This document shows, piece after piece, positions 43,097 to 53,951 of a DNA stretch of 64,000 bases. Under the pieces are notes generated by a model, which was given only the letters and a program-made list of their open reading frames with translations, was not told the origin of the DNA and made no database searches. The first letter of the stretch is position 1; each line of letters starts with the position of its first letter. Source of the stretch: Agilicoccus flavus (lineage in GTDB: Bacteria > Actinomycetota > Actinomycetes > Actinomycetales > Dermatophilaceae); NCBI RefSeq assembly GCF_014857905.1, contig NZ_JACYXE010000002.1:434001-498000 (forward strand), given 5' to 3'. Made by a program: the position numbers and the translations under genes.

Positions 43097-44583
43097 TCCC
43101 GCTCACTCTCACGCGGATCGCCGACGTCGTCGGCGGCCGCCTGCACGGCGCCGACGCCCTCGTCGACGGGCCGGTCGTCACCGACTCCCGCGAGGCCGGC
43201 CCGGGCTCCCTCTACGTCGCCCGCGTGGGCGAGCGGGCCGACGGCCACGACTTCGCGGCCGCGGCGGCGGCGGCGGGCGCCGTCGGCGCCCTGACCACCC
43301 GCCCTCTGCCCGACCTGCCCTGCGTCGTCGTCGACGACGTGCAGGAGGCCTTCGCGGCGCTCGCGAGCGAGGTCATCGCCTGCGTCCCCGGCCTCACCGT
43401 CGTCGGGGTCACCGGGTCGTCGGGGAAGACCACGACCAAGGACCTGCTCGCGGCGGTGCTGGCTCGGCACGGCGAGACCGTCGCCAACGTCGGCTCCCTC
43501 AACTCCGAGGTCGGCGTCCCGCTCACGGTCTGCCGCGTCACCCCCACCACCCGTGTCCTCGTCCTCGAGATGGGCGCGCGCGGTCTCGGCCACCTCACGT
43601 ACCTCACCGACATGACGCACCCGCGGATCGGCGTCGTCCTCAACGTCGGGTCCGCCCACGTGGGCGAGTTCGGCTCGCGCGACAACATCGCCCGCGCCAA
43701 GGGCGAACTCGTCGCGGCCCTGCCCGCCGGCGGCCTCGCCGTCCTCAACGGTGACGACCCCCTCGTGGCGGCCATGCCCGTGCCCGACGGCGTCCGCACG
43801 GTGTTCACCGGGCGCGGGTCGGGCCCCGCCGAGGGCGGCGACGAGGCCAACCCGGACCGGTCGGGCCGGGTCACCGCGGCCGATGTCCGGGTCGACGACC
43901 TCGGCGCCGCCTCGTTCACGCTGCGCGCCGGCGGACCGGACGGGACCGGCGTCCCCGTGACGCTCGGCGTGCTCGGCGAACACCAGGTCGACAACGCCCT
44001 CGCCGTCGCCGCGGTCGCCCTCGAGGTGGGCATGGCGCTTCCCGACGTCGCCGCCGCCCTCGGGCAGGCCCGACTCGCGAGCCGGTGGCGCATGGAGCGG
44101 CACGAGCGCGCCGACGGCGTGAGCGTCGTCAACGACGCCTACAACGCCAACCCCGAGTCCATGGCCGGCGCCCTGCGCACGCTCGCCCGCATGGGAGGCG
44201 CGCGCCGGACGTGGGCCGTGCTCGGGGCCATGCTGGAACTCGGACCCTCGGGTCCCGACCTGCACCGCGAGATCGGTAGTCTCGCCCACGACCTCGGGAT
44301 CGACGAGGTCCTGGCCGTCGGGGCGGACGCCCGGCCGGTGCAGGACGGGGCCGCCGCGGGCAGGACCCCGACACGGGCCCGCTGGGTCCGGGACACGCAG
44401 GAGGCGTACGCGGTGCTGGAGGACGAGTTGCGCGCGGGAGACGTCGTGCTGGTCAAGTCGAGTCGGGACGCGGGCCTGCGGGACCTCGGCGACCGCCTCG
44501 TCGAGTCCGGGGGGCGGGGCGGGCGCGACGACCGGACCGCTCGCCCGGCCGGTCGGGCCGCCCAGGACGAGGTGGCCTCGTGA
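43093..44583 (+). CDS. murF: UDP-N-acetylmuramoyl-tripeptide--D-alanyl-D-alanine ligase
   Basis: 496 aa from ATG 43093 (ATGA overlap with murE). Mur ligase blocks: [23 protein letters not shown] loop [56 protein letters not shown]. It attaches D-Ala-D-Ala to complete the pentapeptide. An insert of about 15 residues ([18 protein letters not shown]) in the central domain is low complexity. Overlaps mraY by 4 bp. Confidence 0.96.
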   Translation: MIPLTLTRIADVVGGRLHGADALVDGPVVTDSREAGPGSLYVARVGERADGHDFAAAAAAAGAVGALTTRPLPDLPCVVVDDVQEAFAALASEVIACVPGLTVVGVTGSSGKTTTKDLLAAVLARHGETVANVGSLNSEVGVPLTVCRVTPTTRVLVLEMGARGLGHLTYLTDMTHPRIGVVLNVGSAHVGEFGSRDNIARAKGELVAALPAGGLAVLNGDDPLVAAMPVPDGVRTVFTGRGSGPAEGGDEANPDRSGRVTAADVRVDDLGAASFTLRAGGPDGTGVPVTLGVLGEHQVDNALAVAAVALEVGMALPDVAAALGQARLASRWRMERHERADGVSVVNDAYNANPESMAGALRTLARMGGARRTWAVLGAMLELGPSGPDLHREIGSLAHDLGIDEVLAVGADARPVQDGAAAGRTPTRARWVRDTQEAYAVLEDELRAGDVVLVKSSRDAGLRDLGDRLVESGGRGGRDDRTARPAGRAAQDEVAS

Positions 44584-45671
44584 CCGCCGTCCTCGTGGCC
44601 GTGTCCGTCTCGCTGCTCGTCGGCCTGTTCGGCACCCCGCTGTACATCAAGTTCCTCGTGCGCCGCGGGTACGGGCAGTTCGTCCGCGACGACGGGCCGA
44701 CGACCCACCACACCAAGCGCGGCACCCCGACGATGGGCGGCGCCGTCATCATCGCCGGCTGCGTGCTCGGCTACCTGCTCGCCCACCTCTCGACCCGCAC
44801 CCCGATCAGCGCGAGCGCCCTGCTCGTCCTCTTCCTCATGGGCGGCCTCGGCCTCGTCGGCTGGCTCGACGACTACATCAAGATCTCGAAGGCCCGCAGC
44901 CTCGGCCTGCGGTCGTGGCAGAAGCTCGTCGGCCAGCTGCTCGTCGGCACGGTCTTCGCGGTCCTCGTGCTGCGCTTCCCCGACGCCCACGGCGCGACCC
45001 CGGCGTCCACCTCGATCTCGTTCGTCCGGGACACCTCGCTCAACTGGCTGACGTTCGGCCCCGTCGTCGGGCTGCTGCTCTTCGTGCTCTGGATCAACCT
45101 CATGATCGCGGGGACGAGCAACGGGGTGAACCTCACCGACGGGCTCGACGGCCTCGCCACGGGCGCGACGGTCCTCGTCTCCGCGGCCTACATCCTCATC
45201 AACACGTGGCAGTTCAACCAGAACTGCCAGCGGGCGAGCGGGCTGACCGCGAACTGCTACCCGACCCCGCACAGCCACGACCTCGCCATCCTGTCGGCCG
45301 CCCTCATGGGCGCGTGCATCGGCTTCCTGTGGTGGAACGCCTCGCCGGCCAAGATCTTCATGGGCGACACCGGATCGCTCGCCCTCGGCGGGGCGCTCGC
45401 CGGCCTCGCCATCACGAGCCGCACCGAGCTGCTCATCGTCATCCTCGGCGGGCTGTTCGTCATCATCACGCTGTCCGTCATCATCCAGGTGGCGTCGTTC
45501 AAGATGACCCGCAAGCGCGTCTTCCGGATGGCGCCCCTACAGCACCACTTCGAACTCGTCGGCTGGAACGAGGTCACCATCGTCATCCGCTTCTGGATCG
45601 TCGCCGGCCTGTGCGTCGGCCTCGGGCTCGGCCTCTTCTACGCGGAGTGGGCCGTCGGGAGCGGGCAGTGA
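44580..45671 (+). CDS. mraY: Phospho-N-acetylmuramoyl-pentapeptide transferase
   Basis: 363 aa, about ten membrane helices. Conserved cytoplasmic loops are present: [82 protein letters not shown] and [19 protein letters not shown]. It makes lipid I from UDP-MurNAc-pentapeptide and undecaprenyl phosphate. GTG 44580 overlaps murF and its TGA overlaps murD's GTG. Confidence 0.97.
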   Translation: MTAVLVAVSVSLLVGLFGTPLYIKFLVRRGYGQFVRDDGPTTHHTKRGTPTMGGAVIIAGCVLGYLLAHLSTRTPISASALLVLFLMGGLGLVGWLDDYIKISKARSLGLRSWQKLVGQLLVGTVFAVLVLRFPDAHGATPASTSISFVRDTSLNWLTFGPVVGLLLFVLWINLMIAGTSNGVNLTDGLDGLATGATVLVSAAYILINTWQFNQNCQRASGLTANCYPTPHSHDLAILSAALMGACIGFLWWNASPAKIFMGDTGSLALGGALAGLAITSRTELLIVILGGLFVIITLSVIIQVASFKMTRKRVFRMAPLQHHFELVGWNEVTIVIRFWIVAGLCVGLGLGLFYAEWAVGSGQ

Positions 45672-47224
45672 CCGCCCCGGCCCCGCGCGAGGGGCTCGAC
45701 CACGGGGGAGCGGACTGGGCGGGCCTGCGGGTGCTCGTCACCGGACTCGGCGTCAGCGGCTTCGCCGCCGCCGACGCGCTGCTCGAACGCGGCTGCGAGG
45801 TCCGGGCCGTCGACGCCGGCTCCGCCCCGGCCATGACCGAGCGGGCCCGGATCCTCGAGATCCTCGGCGCCGAGCTCCTGCTCGGTGAGTCCGGCGCGGC
45901 CGCCGGCGCCGACGAGGCGGCCCGGGAGCGCACGCTGCGCGGCATCGACCTCGTCGTGACGTCCCCCGGTTGGCGCCCCGACACCCCCCTGCTCGTCGCC
46001 GCGGCCGAGGGCGGGATCCCCGTGTGGGGCGAGGTCGAGCTCGCCTGGCGGATGCGTCCCCGCGAGAACCCGGCGCCGTGGCTCACCGTCACCGGCACGA
46101 ACGGCAAGACGACCGTCGTGACGATGCTGGCCACCATCCTGCGCGCGGCCGGCCTGCGCGCCACCGCCGCCGGGAACGTCGGCACCCCGCTGCTCGAGGC
46201 CGTGCTGCACCCCGACCCCTACGACGTCATCGCCGTCGAGCTGAGCAGCTTCCAGCTGCACTGGCAGGAGTCCGTCTCGCCGCTGGCCTCCGCGTGCCTC
46301 AACATCGCGCCCGACCACCTCGACTGGCACGGCGGGGCCCAGGCCTACCGGGCCGCGAAGGGGCGCGTCTACGCCCGTACCCAGGTCGCGTGCGTCTACA
46401 ACGAGCAGGACCCGGACACGATGCACCTCGTCGAGGAGGCTGAGGTCGTCGAAGGCTGCCGCGCGGTCGGGTTCACCCTCGGCGTGCCCGCCCGGTCGAT
46501 GGTCGGCCTCGTCGAGGACGTCCTCGCCGACCGCGCGTTCGTGGAGGAACGCGCGACGAGCGCCGCCGAGATCGGCACCCTCGCCGACCTGGAACGGGCG
46601 GGCGTTCCGGCCGCGCCCCACGTCGTCGCCGACGCGCTCGCCGCCGCGGCGCTCGCGCGGGCCGCCGGGGTGCCCCCGGCCGCCGTGCGGAACGGGTTGC
46701 GCGCGTACGAGGCCGAGCCGCACCGCATCGCGACGGTCGCGCGCCACGCCGACGTGACGTGGGTCGACGACTCCAAGGCCACGAACACCCATGCCGCGGC
46801 CGCCTCGCTCGCGACGTACGAACGCGTCGTGTGGATCGCCGGCGGGCTGCTCAAGGGGGCCGAGGTCGACGACCTCGTCGCCGACGTCGTCCCTCGGCTG
46901 CGCGGGGCCGTCCTGCTCGGCGCGGACCGGGACCGGATCGCCGCGGCTCTGGCCCGACACGCGCCCGATCTCCCCGTGATCGACGTGACCCGGACCGACA
47001 CTGGGGCGATGGACGAGGTCGTCGCCCGGGCAGCCACGCTCGCGCGGCCCGGCGACGTCGTCCTGCTCGCGCCGGCCGCCGCGTCGATGGACATGTTCCC
47101 GAACTACGGCGCGCGCGGGGACGCGTTCGCCGCCGCGGTCCACCGCCACGTGGCCTCCTCGGGCGGCCCGGGCGGCTCGGACGGCACTGGCGGCACGGGC
47201 CCGAGCGAGGCCCCGCGGGAGTGA
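45668..47224 (+). CDS. murD: UDP-N-acetylmuramoylalanine--D-glutamate ligase
   Basis: 518 aa from GTG 45668. It shows an N-terminal Rossmann-like domain ([20 protein letters not shown]), ATP loop [38 protein letters not shown] and the C-terminal domain with [20 protein letters not shown] and [16 protein letters not shown]. It adds D-glutamate to UDP-MurNAc-L-Ala. The tail after VHRHVASSG is Gly/Ser-rich. ftsW follows after 52 bp. Confidence 0.96.
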   Translation: MTAPAPREGLDHGGADWAGLRVLVTGLGVSGFAAADALLERGCEVRAVDAGSAPAMTERARILEILGAELLLGESGAAAGADEAARERTLRGIDLVVTSPGWRPDTPLLVAAAEGGIPVWGEVELAWRMRPRENPAPWLTVTGTNGKTTVVTMLATILRAAGLRATAAGNVGTPLLEAVLHPDPYDVIAVELSSFQLHWQESVSPLASACLNIAPDHLDWHGGAQAYRAAKGRVYARTQVACVYNEQDPDTMHLVEEAEVVEGCRAVGFTLGVPARSMVGLVEDVLADRAFVEERATSAAEIGTLADLERAGVPAAPHVVADALAAAALARAAGVPPAAVRNGLRAYEAEPHRIATVARHADVTWVDDSKATNTHAAAASLATYERVVWIAGGLLKGAEVDDLVADVVPRLRGAVLLGADRDRIAAALARHAPDLPVIDVTRTDTGAMDEVVARAATLARPGDVVLLAPAAASMDMFPNYGARGDAFAAAVHRHVASSGGPGGSDGTGGTGPSEAPRE

Positions 47225-47276
47225 GGCGGCGCGGACCGGCAGCACGAACGACGACGCGAAAGGGGTGCGACGCCCG

Positions 47277-48533
47277 GTGAGCACGACATCCGAGCGCCCG
47301 GCGCGGGTCCGGCCCCCGGCGGGCAGCGGCCCGCCCGAGCCGCACCCGGTCTGGCAGCGGCTCGAATCGCCCCTGTCGACGTACTACCTGCTCGTCTCCG
47401 TCATCGGCATCCTGCTGTTCATCGGACTCGTCATGGTGCTGTCGGCCTCGTCCGTCACGAGCATCCGCCGCGGTGACGCGTCCTACGCCGTCTTCCTCAA
47501 GCAGGCCCAGTTCGCCGTCATCGGCCTCGTCGGCGCGTTCGTGGCGAGCCGACTGCCGATCCGCGCGTGGCGCCGCCTGTCCCTGCCCGCCCTCGTGGCC
47601 GCGATCTCGCTGCAGCTGCTCGTCTTCAGCCCGCTCGGCAAGGAGGTCAACGGCAACCGCAACTGGATCGAGGTCGGGTCCATCGGCGTGCAGCCGTCCG
47701 AGCTGGGCAAGCTCGCCCTCGTCCTCTTCGGGGCGACGATCCTCGCGAACAAGCGGCGCCTCCTGCACCGGTGGCGGCACGCGATCGTCCCCCTCATCGT
47801 GCCCGCCGGCGGATTGCTCGTCGGCCTGGTGCTGCAAGGGCACGACCTCGGCACCGCGCTCGTCCTCATCGCCGTGCTCGCCGGGATGATGTGGGCGGCG
47901 GGGATCTCTGGTCGCCTGTTCGCCCTCGCCGGCGCGGTCGGAGCCGCTCTGGCCGGCGCGATGGTGCTCGTCAGCGGCAACCGCATGGATCGCATCGACC
48001 AGTGGCTGTCGTGCTCGGACGTGCAGCAGTGCTGGCAGAGCACCCACGGGCAGTGGGCCCTCGCCGACGGGGGGCTCGGCGGGCTCGGCCTCGGTGGCAG
48101 CCGCGAGAAGTGGCAGTGGCTCCCCGAGCCGCACAACGACTTCATCTTCGCGATCATCGGCGAGGAGCTCGGTATCGGCGGCACGCTCATGGTGCTGGTC
48201 CTCTTCGCGCTCCTCGCGCTCGCCTGCTACCGCATCGTCATCCGGACCAACGACCCGTTCGTCCGCGTCGCGACGGCCGGCGTCATGACGTGGATCCTCG
48301 TGCAGGCGACGATCAACATCGGCGCCGTCATCGGACTTCTCCCGGTCATCGGCCTCCCGTTGCCACTCGTGTCCTCGGGCGGGTCGGCCCTCGTCACGAC
48401 CCTCACCGCGCTGGGCATGGTCGTCTCCTTCGCCCGCAACGAACCCGCCTGCCGTCGCGCGCTCGACGCCCGCCCGGGGGTGCTCGACCGCTCGTTCGCC
48501 GCTCTCACCGCACGCCGAAGGGCCCGCCGATGA
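47277..48533 (+). CDS. ftsW: Lipid II flippase/polymerase FtsW (SEDS family)
   Basis: 418 aa, about ten membrane helices. SEDS signatures: VMVLSASSVTSIRRGDASY, GKEVNGNRNWIEVGSIGVQPSELGKLALV, LQGHDLGTALVL, PEPHNDFIFAIIGEELG and GLPLPLVSSGGSALVTTLTALGMV. It polymerises septal glycan with FtsI. GTG 47277 is chosen because AAAGGGG at 47259-47265 gives workable spacing; the in-frame GTG 47265 falls inside that site. ATGA overlap with murG. Confidence 0.95.
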   Translation: MSTTSERPARVRPPAGSGPPEPHPVWQRLESPLSTYYLLVSVIGILLFIGLVMVLSASSVTSIRRGDASYAVFLKQAQFAVIGLVGAFVASRLPIRAWRRLSLPALVAAISLQLLVFSPLGKEVNGNRNWIEVGSIGVQPSELGKLALVLFGATILANKRRLLHRWRHAIVPLIVPAGGLLVGLVLQGHDLGTALVLIAVLAGMMWAAGISGRLFALAGAVGAALAGAMVLVSGNRMDRIDQWLSCSDVQQCWQSTHGQWALADGGLGGLGLGGSREKWQWLPEPHNDFIFAIIGEELGIGGTLMVLVLFALLALACYRIVIRTNDPFVRVATAGVMTWILVQATINIGAVIGLLPVIGLPLPLVSSGGSALVTTLTALGMVVSFARNEPACRRALDARPGVLDRSFAALTARRRARR

Positions 48534-49651
48534 CCACCGCGCCGTCCGACCCCGGACCGGGCCTGCGTTCCGTCCTCCTCGCGGGCGGCGGGTCGGCCGG
48601 TCACGTCTCGCCGCTCCTCGCCCTCGCCGACGCCTTGCGACGCGACGATCCGAGCACGACCGTGACCGCGCTCGGCACCTCCGCCGGACTCGAGGCGCGC
48701 CTCGTGCCGGAGCGCGGCTACGAGCTGCGCACGCTCCGCAAGGTCGTGTTCCCGCGGCGCGTGTCCGGCGCGGCGCTGCGCCTCCCGCGAGACCTCGCCG
48801 CGGCCGTGGCGGAGGCCGGGCGCGCCATCGACGAGACGGGCGCGCAGGTCGTCGTCGGCTTCGGCGGCTACGTCAGCTCGCCCGCCTACCTCGCCGCGGC
48901 GCGGCGCGGCCTCCCGATCGTCGTCCACGAGCAGAACGCGCGGCCCGGGCTCGCGAACCGGCTCGGGGCCACGCTGACGCGGCGCGTCGCCACGACGTTC
49001 GCCTCGACCCGGCTGCCGCACGCGCGGGTCGTCGGGATGCCGCTGCGGGCCGAGATCGCCGGGCTGGACCGGGCCCGCGAACGCGCCGCGGCGCGCGCCG
49101 GGTTCGGCCTCGAGCCGGATCGACCGACGCTGCTCGTCACCGGCGGGTCGCTCGGCGCCGCCCGCCTCAATTCCGCCTTCGGGGCCGCCGCGGCCGACCT
49201 CGTCGCCGCCGGGGTGCAGGTCCTGCACCTGACCGGCGCCGGGAAGGAGTTCACCCCCGACGTGCCGGCGGGCGCGGGGTACGTCACCCGCGCCTACGCC
49301 GACCGGATGGATCTCGCGTACGCGGCCGCCGATCTCGTCGTGGCCCGCTCCGGCGCGAACACCGTCTGCGAGCTGACAGCGGTCGGCCTCCCGGCGATTT
49401 TCGTCCCGCTGCCGATCGGCAACGGCGAACAGCGGCTCAACGCGGCCGGGGTCGTGCAGGCCGGGGGAGCGCTGCTCGTCGAGGACGCCGACGTCGACGC
49501 CGCCTGGGTGGGTCGGGAGGTCGTCCCGTTGCTGTCCGACCCCGACCGCGTGGCGGCCATGGCCGCCGCGTCGGCCGGGCAGGGGCGCCCGGGCGCCGAC
49601 GAGGCGCTCGCCGCGATGGTCCGCGAGGCGGCCCGGGGCGGCCGACGATGA
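48530..49651 (+). CDS. murG: UDP-GlcNAc transferase MurG (lipid II synthase)
   Basis: 373 aa. The N-terminal glycine loop VLLAGGGSAGHVSPLLALAD, then VVGFGGYVSSPAYLAAARR, VVHEQNARPGLANRLGA, the hinge LLVTGGSLGAARLN and the donor-binding block YAAADLVVARSGANTVCELTAVGLPAIFVPL are intact. It is a GT28 enzyme on the inner face of the membrane. ATG 48530 overlaps the ftsW stop and its TGA overlaps murC's ATG. Confidence 0.97.
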   Translation: MTTAPSDPGPGLRSVLLAGGGSAGHVSPLLALADALRRDDPSTTVTALGTSAGLEARLVPERGYELRTLRKVVFPRRVSGAALRLPRDLAAAVAEAGRAIDETGAQVVVGFGGYVSSPAYLAAARRGLPIVVHEQNARPGLANRLGATLTRRVATTFASTRLPHARVVGMPLRAEIAGLDRARERAAARAGFGLEPDRPTLLVTGGSLGAARLNSAFGAAAADLVAAGVQVLHLTGAGKEFTPDVPAGAGYVTRAYADRMDLAYAAADLVVARSGANTVCELTAVGLPAIFVPLPIGNGEQRLNAAGVVQAGGALLVEDADVDAAWVGREVVPLLSDPDRVAAMAAASAGQGRPGADEALAAMVREAARGGRR

Positions 49652-51108
49652 CGCTCCCCCAGACCCGATACGACGTCACCGCCGAGCCGATCCCGGTCGG
49701 CGACCTGGGGCGCGTGCACGTGCTCGCCGCGGGCGGGGCCGGCATGTCGGCGGTCGTCCGGCTCCTGCTCGACGCGGGGCTGTCCGTGAGCGGCTCGGAC
49801 GCCGCCGACTCGCCCCTGCTGGAGGCGCTGCGCGCCCGCGGGGCACGCATCGACGTCGGGCACGACCCCGCGCACGTCGCGGGCGTCGACACGCTCGTCG
49901 TCTCCTCCGCGATCCGCGACGACAACGTCGAGCTCGTCGCCGCCCGCGCCGCCGGGGTGCGCGTCCTGCACCGCGCCTCCGCCCTCGCCTGCCTCATGGT
50001 GGGTCGTCGCGGCGTCGCCGTCGCGGGGGCGAACGGCAAGACGACGACGACGTCGATGCTCACCGTCGCGCTCCTGGAGGCCGGCGTCGACCCGTCGTTC
50101 GCCATCGGCGGCGAGCTCGCGGCCCTGGGCACGAACGCGCGGCTCGGGGACGGCGACGTCTTCGTCGTCGAGGCCGACGAGTCCGACGGCTCGTTCCTCG
50201 CCTACCGGCCCGCGGTGGCCGTCGTCACCAACGTCCAGCCCGATCACCTCGACCACTACGGCACGTACGAGGTCGTGCAGGAGGCGTACGCGGCGTTCGC
50301 GCACAGCGTCGACGCCGACGGCCTCGTCGTCGTGTGCGCCGACGACCCGGGTTCGGCCCGGTTGGGCGGCCGGCTGCGCGACGCGGGTCGTCGCGTCGTC
50401 ACGTACGGCACGTCCGGGTCGGCCGACCTACGCCTGACCGACCTGCACTGGGAGGGCCTCACCGGGCGCGCCACCCTCTCCGGCCCGCTGGCGCCGGCGG
50501 GGGCCGGGCCGCGGCTGACGGTCCGGCTGCCGGGCGAGCACAACCTGCTCAACGCCGCCGGCGCCTACCTCGCCGCCGTGGCCGGCCTGGGCGCCGACCC
50601 GGCCCGGGTGCTCGCGGGGCTGTCCGCCTATTCGGGGACCCGCCGCCGCTTCGAGTTCCGGGGCGAGGTCGAGGGCATCCAGGTGTTCGACGACTACGCG
50701 CACAACGCGGGCAAGGTGGCCGCGGTGATGTCCGCCGCGCGGCGCCTCGCCGGCGGACGCCGCCTCGTCGCCGTGTTCCAGCCGCACCTGTACTCGCGCA
50801 CCGCCGATTTCGCGGCGGAGTTCGGCCGCGGTCTGTCGGTCGCCGACGTCGTCGTCGTCCTCGACGTCTACGGCGCCCGCGAGGACCCGGTGCCGGGCGT
50901 CACCGGTGAGCTCGTCGCGGAGGCCGCCCGCAGCGCCGGCACGACCGCGCAGGTGCACTTCGTCCCGGAGCGCGCGCGGGCCGCGGCGGCCGTCGCCGCC
51001 CTGCTGCGCCCCGGCGACCTCGTCCTGACGGTCGGTGCCGGGGACGTCACCGCCATAGGGCCGCAGATCCTCGACCTCGTGGGGAAGAACGGGTCGAGTC
51101 CGTCGTAG
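49648..51108 (+). CDS. murC: UDP-N-acetylmuramate--L-alanine ligase
   Basis: 486 aa. Motifs: LAAGGAGMSAVVRLLLDAGL, VEADESDGSFLAYRPAVAVV, NVQPDHLDHYG, DDYAHNAGKVAAVMSAARR and FQPHLYSRTADFAAEFG. The ATP loop reads VAVAGANGKTTTTSM (near 124-138), where most MurC proteins have GTHGKT. The His-to-Asn and Thr-to-Ala changes are unusual, but the lysine and following Thr are kept. It adds L-alanine to UDP-MurNAc. It is the last Mur ligase of the cluster, with ftsQ 14 bp downstream. Confidence 0.95.
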   Translation: MTLPQTRYDVTAEPIPVGDLGRVHVLAAGGAGMSAVVRLLLDAGLSVSGSDAADSPLLEALRARGARIDVGHDPAHVAGVDTLVVSSAIRDDNVELVAARAAGVRVLHRASALACLMVGRRGVAVAGANGKTTTTSMLTVALLEAGVDPSFAIGGELAALGTNARLGDGDVFVVEADESDGSFLAYRPAVAVVTNVQPDHLDHYGTYEVVQEAYAAFAHSVDADGLVVVCADDPGSARLGGRLRDAGRRVVTYGTSGSADLRLTDLHWEGLTGRATLSGPLAPAGAGPRLTVRLPGEHNLLNAAGAYLAAVAGLGADPARVLAGLSAYSGTRRRFEFRGEVEGIQVFDDYAHNAGKVAAVMSAARRLAGGRRLVAVFQPHLYSRTADFAAEFGRGLSVADVVVVLDVYGAREDPVPGVTGELVAEAARSAGTTAQVHFVPERARAAAAVAALLRPGDLVLTVGAGDVTAIGPQILDLVGKNGSSPS

Positions 51109-51122
51109 AGGGGAAGGTCGTC

Positions 51123-52019
51123 ATGGGGAGTCGTCAGGCGGGGGTCGCCGGGACGTCGGGGGGAAGGGTCGTCGCCGATCTCGCGCGCCGTGCCCGTGGG
51201 GCGAGGGCCGGGGCACGCACGGTCGCGGCGTCGTCGCGCGGCGTTCCGGCGTCCGGTGCGCGTCGGGCCGGGGCGGCCCGGCGTGGCGGGGCCGCGCTGC
51301 GGGCCGCGGCCCTCCGGGCCCTGGGGTGGCCGTGCCGGGAACCGCGGAAGGCCGTGGCGGTCGGCGCCTCGTTCACGGCGGTGGCGGGCGCCTGTGTCTG
51401 GGCGGTGTGGTCGGCCCCCTTCCTGCGGGTCTCCGACTACGACCTCGAGGCAGTCCCGGCGTCCGAGCGGACCGCCGTGGGCCGCCTCCTGGCGGACGTG
51501 AAGGGTCAACCTCTGATTGAGGTCGACGTCGAGGGCTGGTCCTCGCGCATCGCGTCGGCGGGTCTGGTCCGGGACGTCGTCGTGGTCCGGCAGTGGCCCG
51601 CCACCGTGGCCGTGGCGGCGGCGCCGCTCGACCCTGTGATCGCCGTCCCCAAGCCTGGACGTCGAGTCGAACTCGTGACCGCCGACGGCGCCACCTTCGA
51701 GCGCGCGGGCGCCGCCCCGAAGGGGGTGCCGACCCTCGACGTCACCGGCGCCGTCACGGCCCAGGCGCGGGCCTCCGCCGTCGCCGCGTCGGCCGCTCTC
51801 TCCGCAGCTCGGCGCGCCGAGGTGGACTCCCTGACCGTGGACGGATCGGGGTCGGCGCGACTCCGGTTCGGCGACATCGGGGTGCTCTGGGGCGACGGCG
51901 AGGACGCCCGACTCAAGGCGGCGGTCGTGGACGCACTCCTCGGCACGCCGGGGGTCGCCACCATCGACGTGAGTGCCCCGCTCACCCCCGCGACGACGAC
52001 GCGCGACGGTCGGTCCTGA
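51123..52019 (+). CDS. ftsQ: Cell division protein FtsQ
   Basis: 298 aa. An Arg/Ala-rich cytoplasmic N-terminus (about 1-78) is followed by a single membrane helix (AVGASFTAVAGACVWAVWSAPF) and a POTRA-like domain starting LRVSDYDLEAVPASERTAVGRLLADV. The beta domain has VVRQWPATVAVAAAPLDPVIA and ends with TPGVATIDVSAPLTPATT. It recruits later divisome proteins. GGGGAAGGTCGTC precedes ATG. Position before ftsZ is standard; ftsA is absent as usual in Actinomycetota. Confidence 0.92.
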   Translation: MGSRQAGVAGTSGGRVVADLARRARGARAGARTVAASSRGVPASGARRAGAARRGGAALRAAALRALGWPCREPRKAVAVGASFTAVAGACVWAVWSAPFLRVSDYDLEAVPASERTAVGRLLADVKGQPLIEVDVEGWSSRIASAGLVRDVVVVRQWPATVAVAAAPLDPVIAVPKPGRRVELVTADGATFERAGAAPKGVPTLDVTGAVTAQARASAVAASAALSAARRAEVDSLTVDGSGSARLRFGDIGVLWGDGEDARLKAAVVDALLGTPGVATIDVSAPLTPATTTRDGRS

Positions 52020-52323
52020 CCGGGGCGCGTCGGTCGGCCTCACGTCGAGGTCGAGACTTACCGAACACTGACCCGGGCTAACTGGACCTGCCCGGTCCGT
52101 CGCGTAGGATGAGCGCGAAAGTCGAGACGTCACAGCAACAGACGCGGTCCCTCCACCGTCGCTCGAGGTTGCGGGTTCTCGCAGGTGTCGCCCGGTGTCG
52201 GCGATCGTGCTCCCGGGGCTCCCGGGCGCGGTCCGCTCCGGAGGGCGTCTCGCGCGGGGCCGGCCCACGGTGCGATCGGGAAGGGGCGGCCCAGACCCAT
52301 TCGTCCCAGGAAAGGCCCCCAAG
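52020..52323 (+). promoter_or_regulatory. ftsZ promoter (-10 TAGGAT, 52105-52110) and long leader
   Basis: The 304-bp gap holds CTGGAC (52082-52087), a 17-nt spacer and TAGGAT. This predicts a leader of about 207 nt before the ftsZ GTG. The leader is GC-rich with CTCCCGGGG/CTCCCGGGC-like repeats and may fold. AGGAAAGG at 52311-52318 is the ribosome site. No gene is seen in it. ftsZ is thus expressed separately from the murC-ftsQ end of the cluster. Confidence 0.6.
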
Positions 52324-53724
52324 GTGGCAGCACCACAGAACTACTTGGCCGTCATCAAGGTCGTCGGCATCGGCGGCGGTGGGGTCAACGCGATCAACCG
52401 CATGATCGAGGTCGGCCTCAAGGGCGTCGAGTTCATCGCGATCAACACCGACGCGCAGGCGCTGCTCATGAGCGACGCCGACCTCAAGCTCGACGTCGGC
52501 CGCGAGCTCACCCGGGGGCTGGGGGCCGGCGCCGACCCCGAGGTCGGCAAGAAGGCCGCCGAGGACCACGCCGAGGAGATCGAGGAGGCCCTGCGCGGGG
52601 CCGACATGGTCTTCGTCACGGCGGGCGAGGGCGGTGGCACCGGCACCGGTGGCGCGCCCGTCGTCGCCAAGATCGCCAAGTCGCTCGGAGCCCTGACGAT
52701 CGGCGTCGTCACGCGCCCGTTCACGTTCGAGGGCCGTCGCCGCGCCAACCAGGCCGAGTCGGGGATCGGCGCCCTGCGGGAAGAGGTCGACACCCTCATC
52801 GTCATCCCCAACGATCGGCTCCTGTCGATCAGCGACCGCGCCGTCAGCATGCTCGACGCCTTCCGCAGCGCCGACCAGGTGCTGCTCTCGGGTGTGCAGG
52901 GGATCACCGACCTCATCACGACCCCCGGCCTCATCAACCTCGACTTCGCCGACGTCAAGTCGGTCATGCAGGGTGCGGGATCGGCCCTCATGGGCATCGG
53001 CTCCGCCCGCGGCGATGACCGCGCGGTCCAGGCGGCCGAGCTCGCCATCAGCAGCCCGCTGCTCGAGGCGAGCATCGACGGTGCCCACGGCGTCCTGCTC
53101 TCCATCCAGGGCGGCTCCGACCTCGGCCTGTTCGAGATCAACGAGGCCGCCCGCCTCGTCCAGGAGGCCGCCCACCCCGAGGCCAACATCATCTTCGGCG
53201 CGGTCATCGACGACGCCCTCGGCGACGAGGTGCGCGTCACCGTCATCGCGGCCGGCTTCGACGCGGGCGGTCCCCACCGGCGTGGTGAGGACCGCGGGCA
53301 GGCGCCGGCCCCGGAGCAGCGCCGCGCGCCGGCCGGCGGTGCGGCCCCGCAGCAGCAGCGTCCGGTTCCGGGCGGCGGGCCGAGCCAGGGCCAGTACGGC
53401 GGTCAGCAGTTCGGTGGTCCGGGGTCCTACGGCGGGCAGCGCCCGCCGGCGGCCGAGCCCGCCGTCCAGCGCCTCGCCCCGCCGGAGCGCGAGCCCGAGC
53501 CCGAGCCGCGTCGTCCGCGCCCCGAGCAGGTCCCGGCCGGTCAGGGCTTCCGCCCGCAGCAGGGCGACCGGTCCGGGCGGGGTGGGGCCGAGCAGACTCC
53601 GGCCCGCGGGGACGCCGTCGAGAGCGAGACCCCGGGGCGCCCGGCCACGCCGGTCACCCGCCCCCCGCGGACGGTCACGTTCGACGAGGGCGACGACCTC
53701 GACGTGCCCGACTTCCTGAAGTAG
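52324..53724 (+). CDS. ftsZ: Cell division protein FtsZ
   Basis: 466 aa from GTG 52324. Tubulin-like GTPase motifs: [17 protein letters not shown], the signature [12 protein letters not shown] (101-112), and [20 protein letters not shown] in the T7/synergy region. A 140-residue Gln/Gly/Pro/Arg-rich linker follows. The conserved tail [10 protein letters not shown] binds SepF and other partners. It forms the Z-ring. The frame is open further upstream but without family-like sequence. A strong hairpin terminator follows. Confidence 0.97.
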   Translation: MAAPQNYLAVIKVVGIGGGGVNAINRMIEVGLKGVEFIAINTDAQALLMSDADLKLDVGRELTRGLGAGADPEVGKKAAEDHAEEIEEALRGADMVFVTAGEGGGTGTGGAPVVAKIAKSLGALTIGVVTRPFTFEGRRRANQAESGIGALREEVDTLIVIPNDRLLSISDRAVSMLDAFRSADQVLLSGVQGITDLITTPGLINLDFADVKSVMQGAGSALMGIGSARGDDRAVQAAELAISSPLLEASIDGAHGVLLSIQGGSDLGLFEINEAARLVQEAAHPEANIIFGAVIDDALGDEVRVTVIAAGFDAGGPHRRGEDRGQAPAPEQRRAPAGGAAPQQQRPVPGGGPSQGQYGGQQFGGPGSYGGQRPPAAEPAVQRLAPPEREPEPEPRRPRPEQVPAGQGFRPQQGDRSGRGGAEQTPARGDAVESETPGRPATPVTRPPRTVTFDEGDDLDVPDFLK

Positions 53725-53813
53725 GCCCGCCGCCCGACGCCGGATGCGGCCCGGTCCGGTAGGTCCGGGCAGCTCAGGTGAGTCAGGCGGGCCCGCACAC
53801 GGTCACGGCCTTC

Positions 53814-53857
53814 CCGACGGGGCCGACGGTCGCCACGGCGACCGTCGGCCCCGTCGG
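53814..53857 (+). terminator. Terminator after ftsZ
   Basis: A perfect 21-bp inverted repeat beginning CCGACGGGGCCGACGGTCGC with a 2-nt centre, 90 bp after the ftsZ stop. It is one of the strongest hairpins in the window. Confidence 0.85.
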
Positions 53858-53951
53858 CGTCCCCGGCCCGGTCCACCCCCGGGTCGGAGGCCGGGCCGCG
53901 GCGCCGGGCCGCTCGCCCGGTGCGTCCCGGGCGGGGCCCGGTCCCCGGTCG

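Noticed and set aside
52109-52405. A 98-residue frame starting in the ftsZ leader
   Set aside because: Its ATG lies inside the -10 hexamer TAGGAT and it runs into ftsZ out of frame; codon composition is not gene-like.
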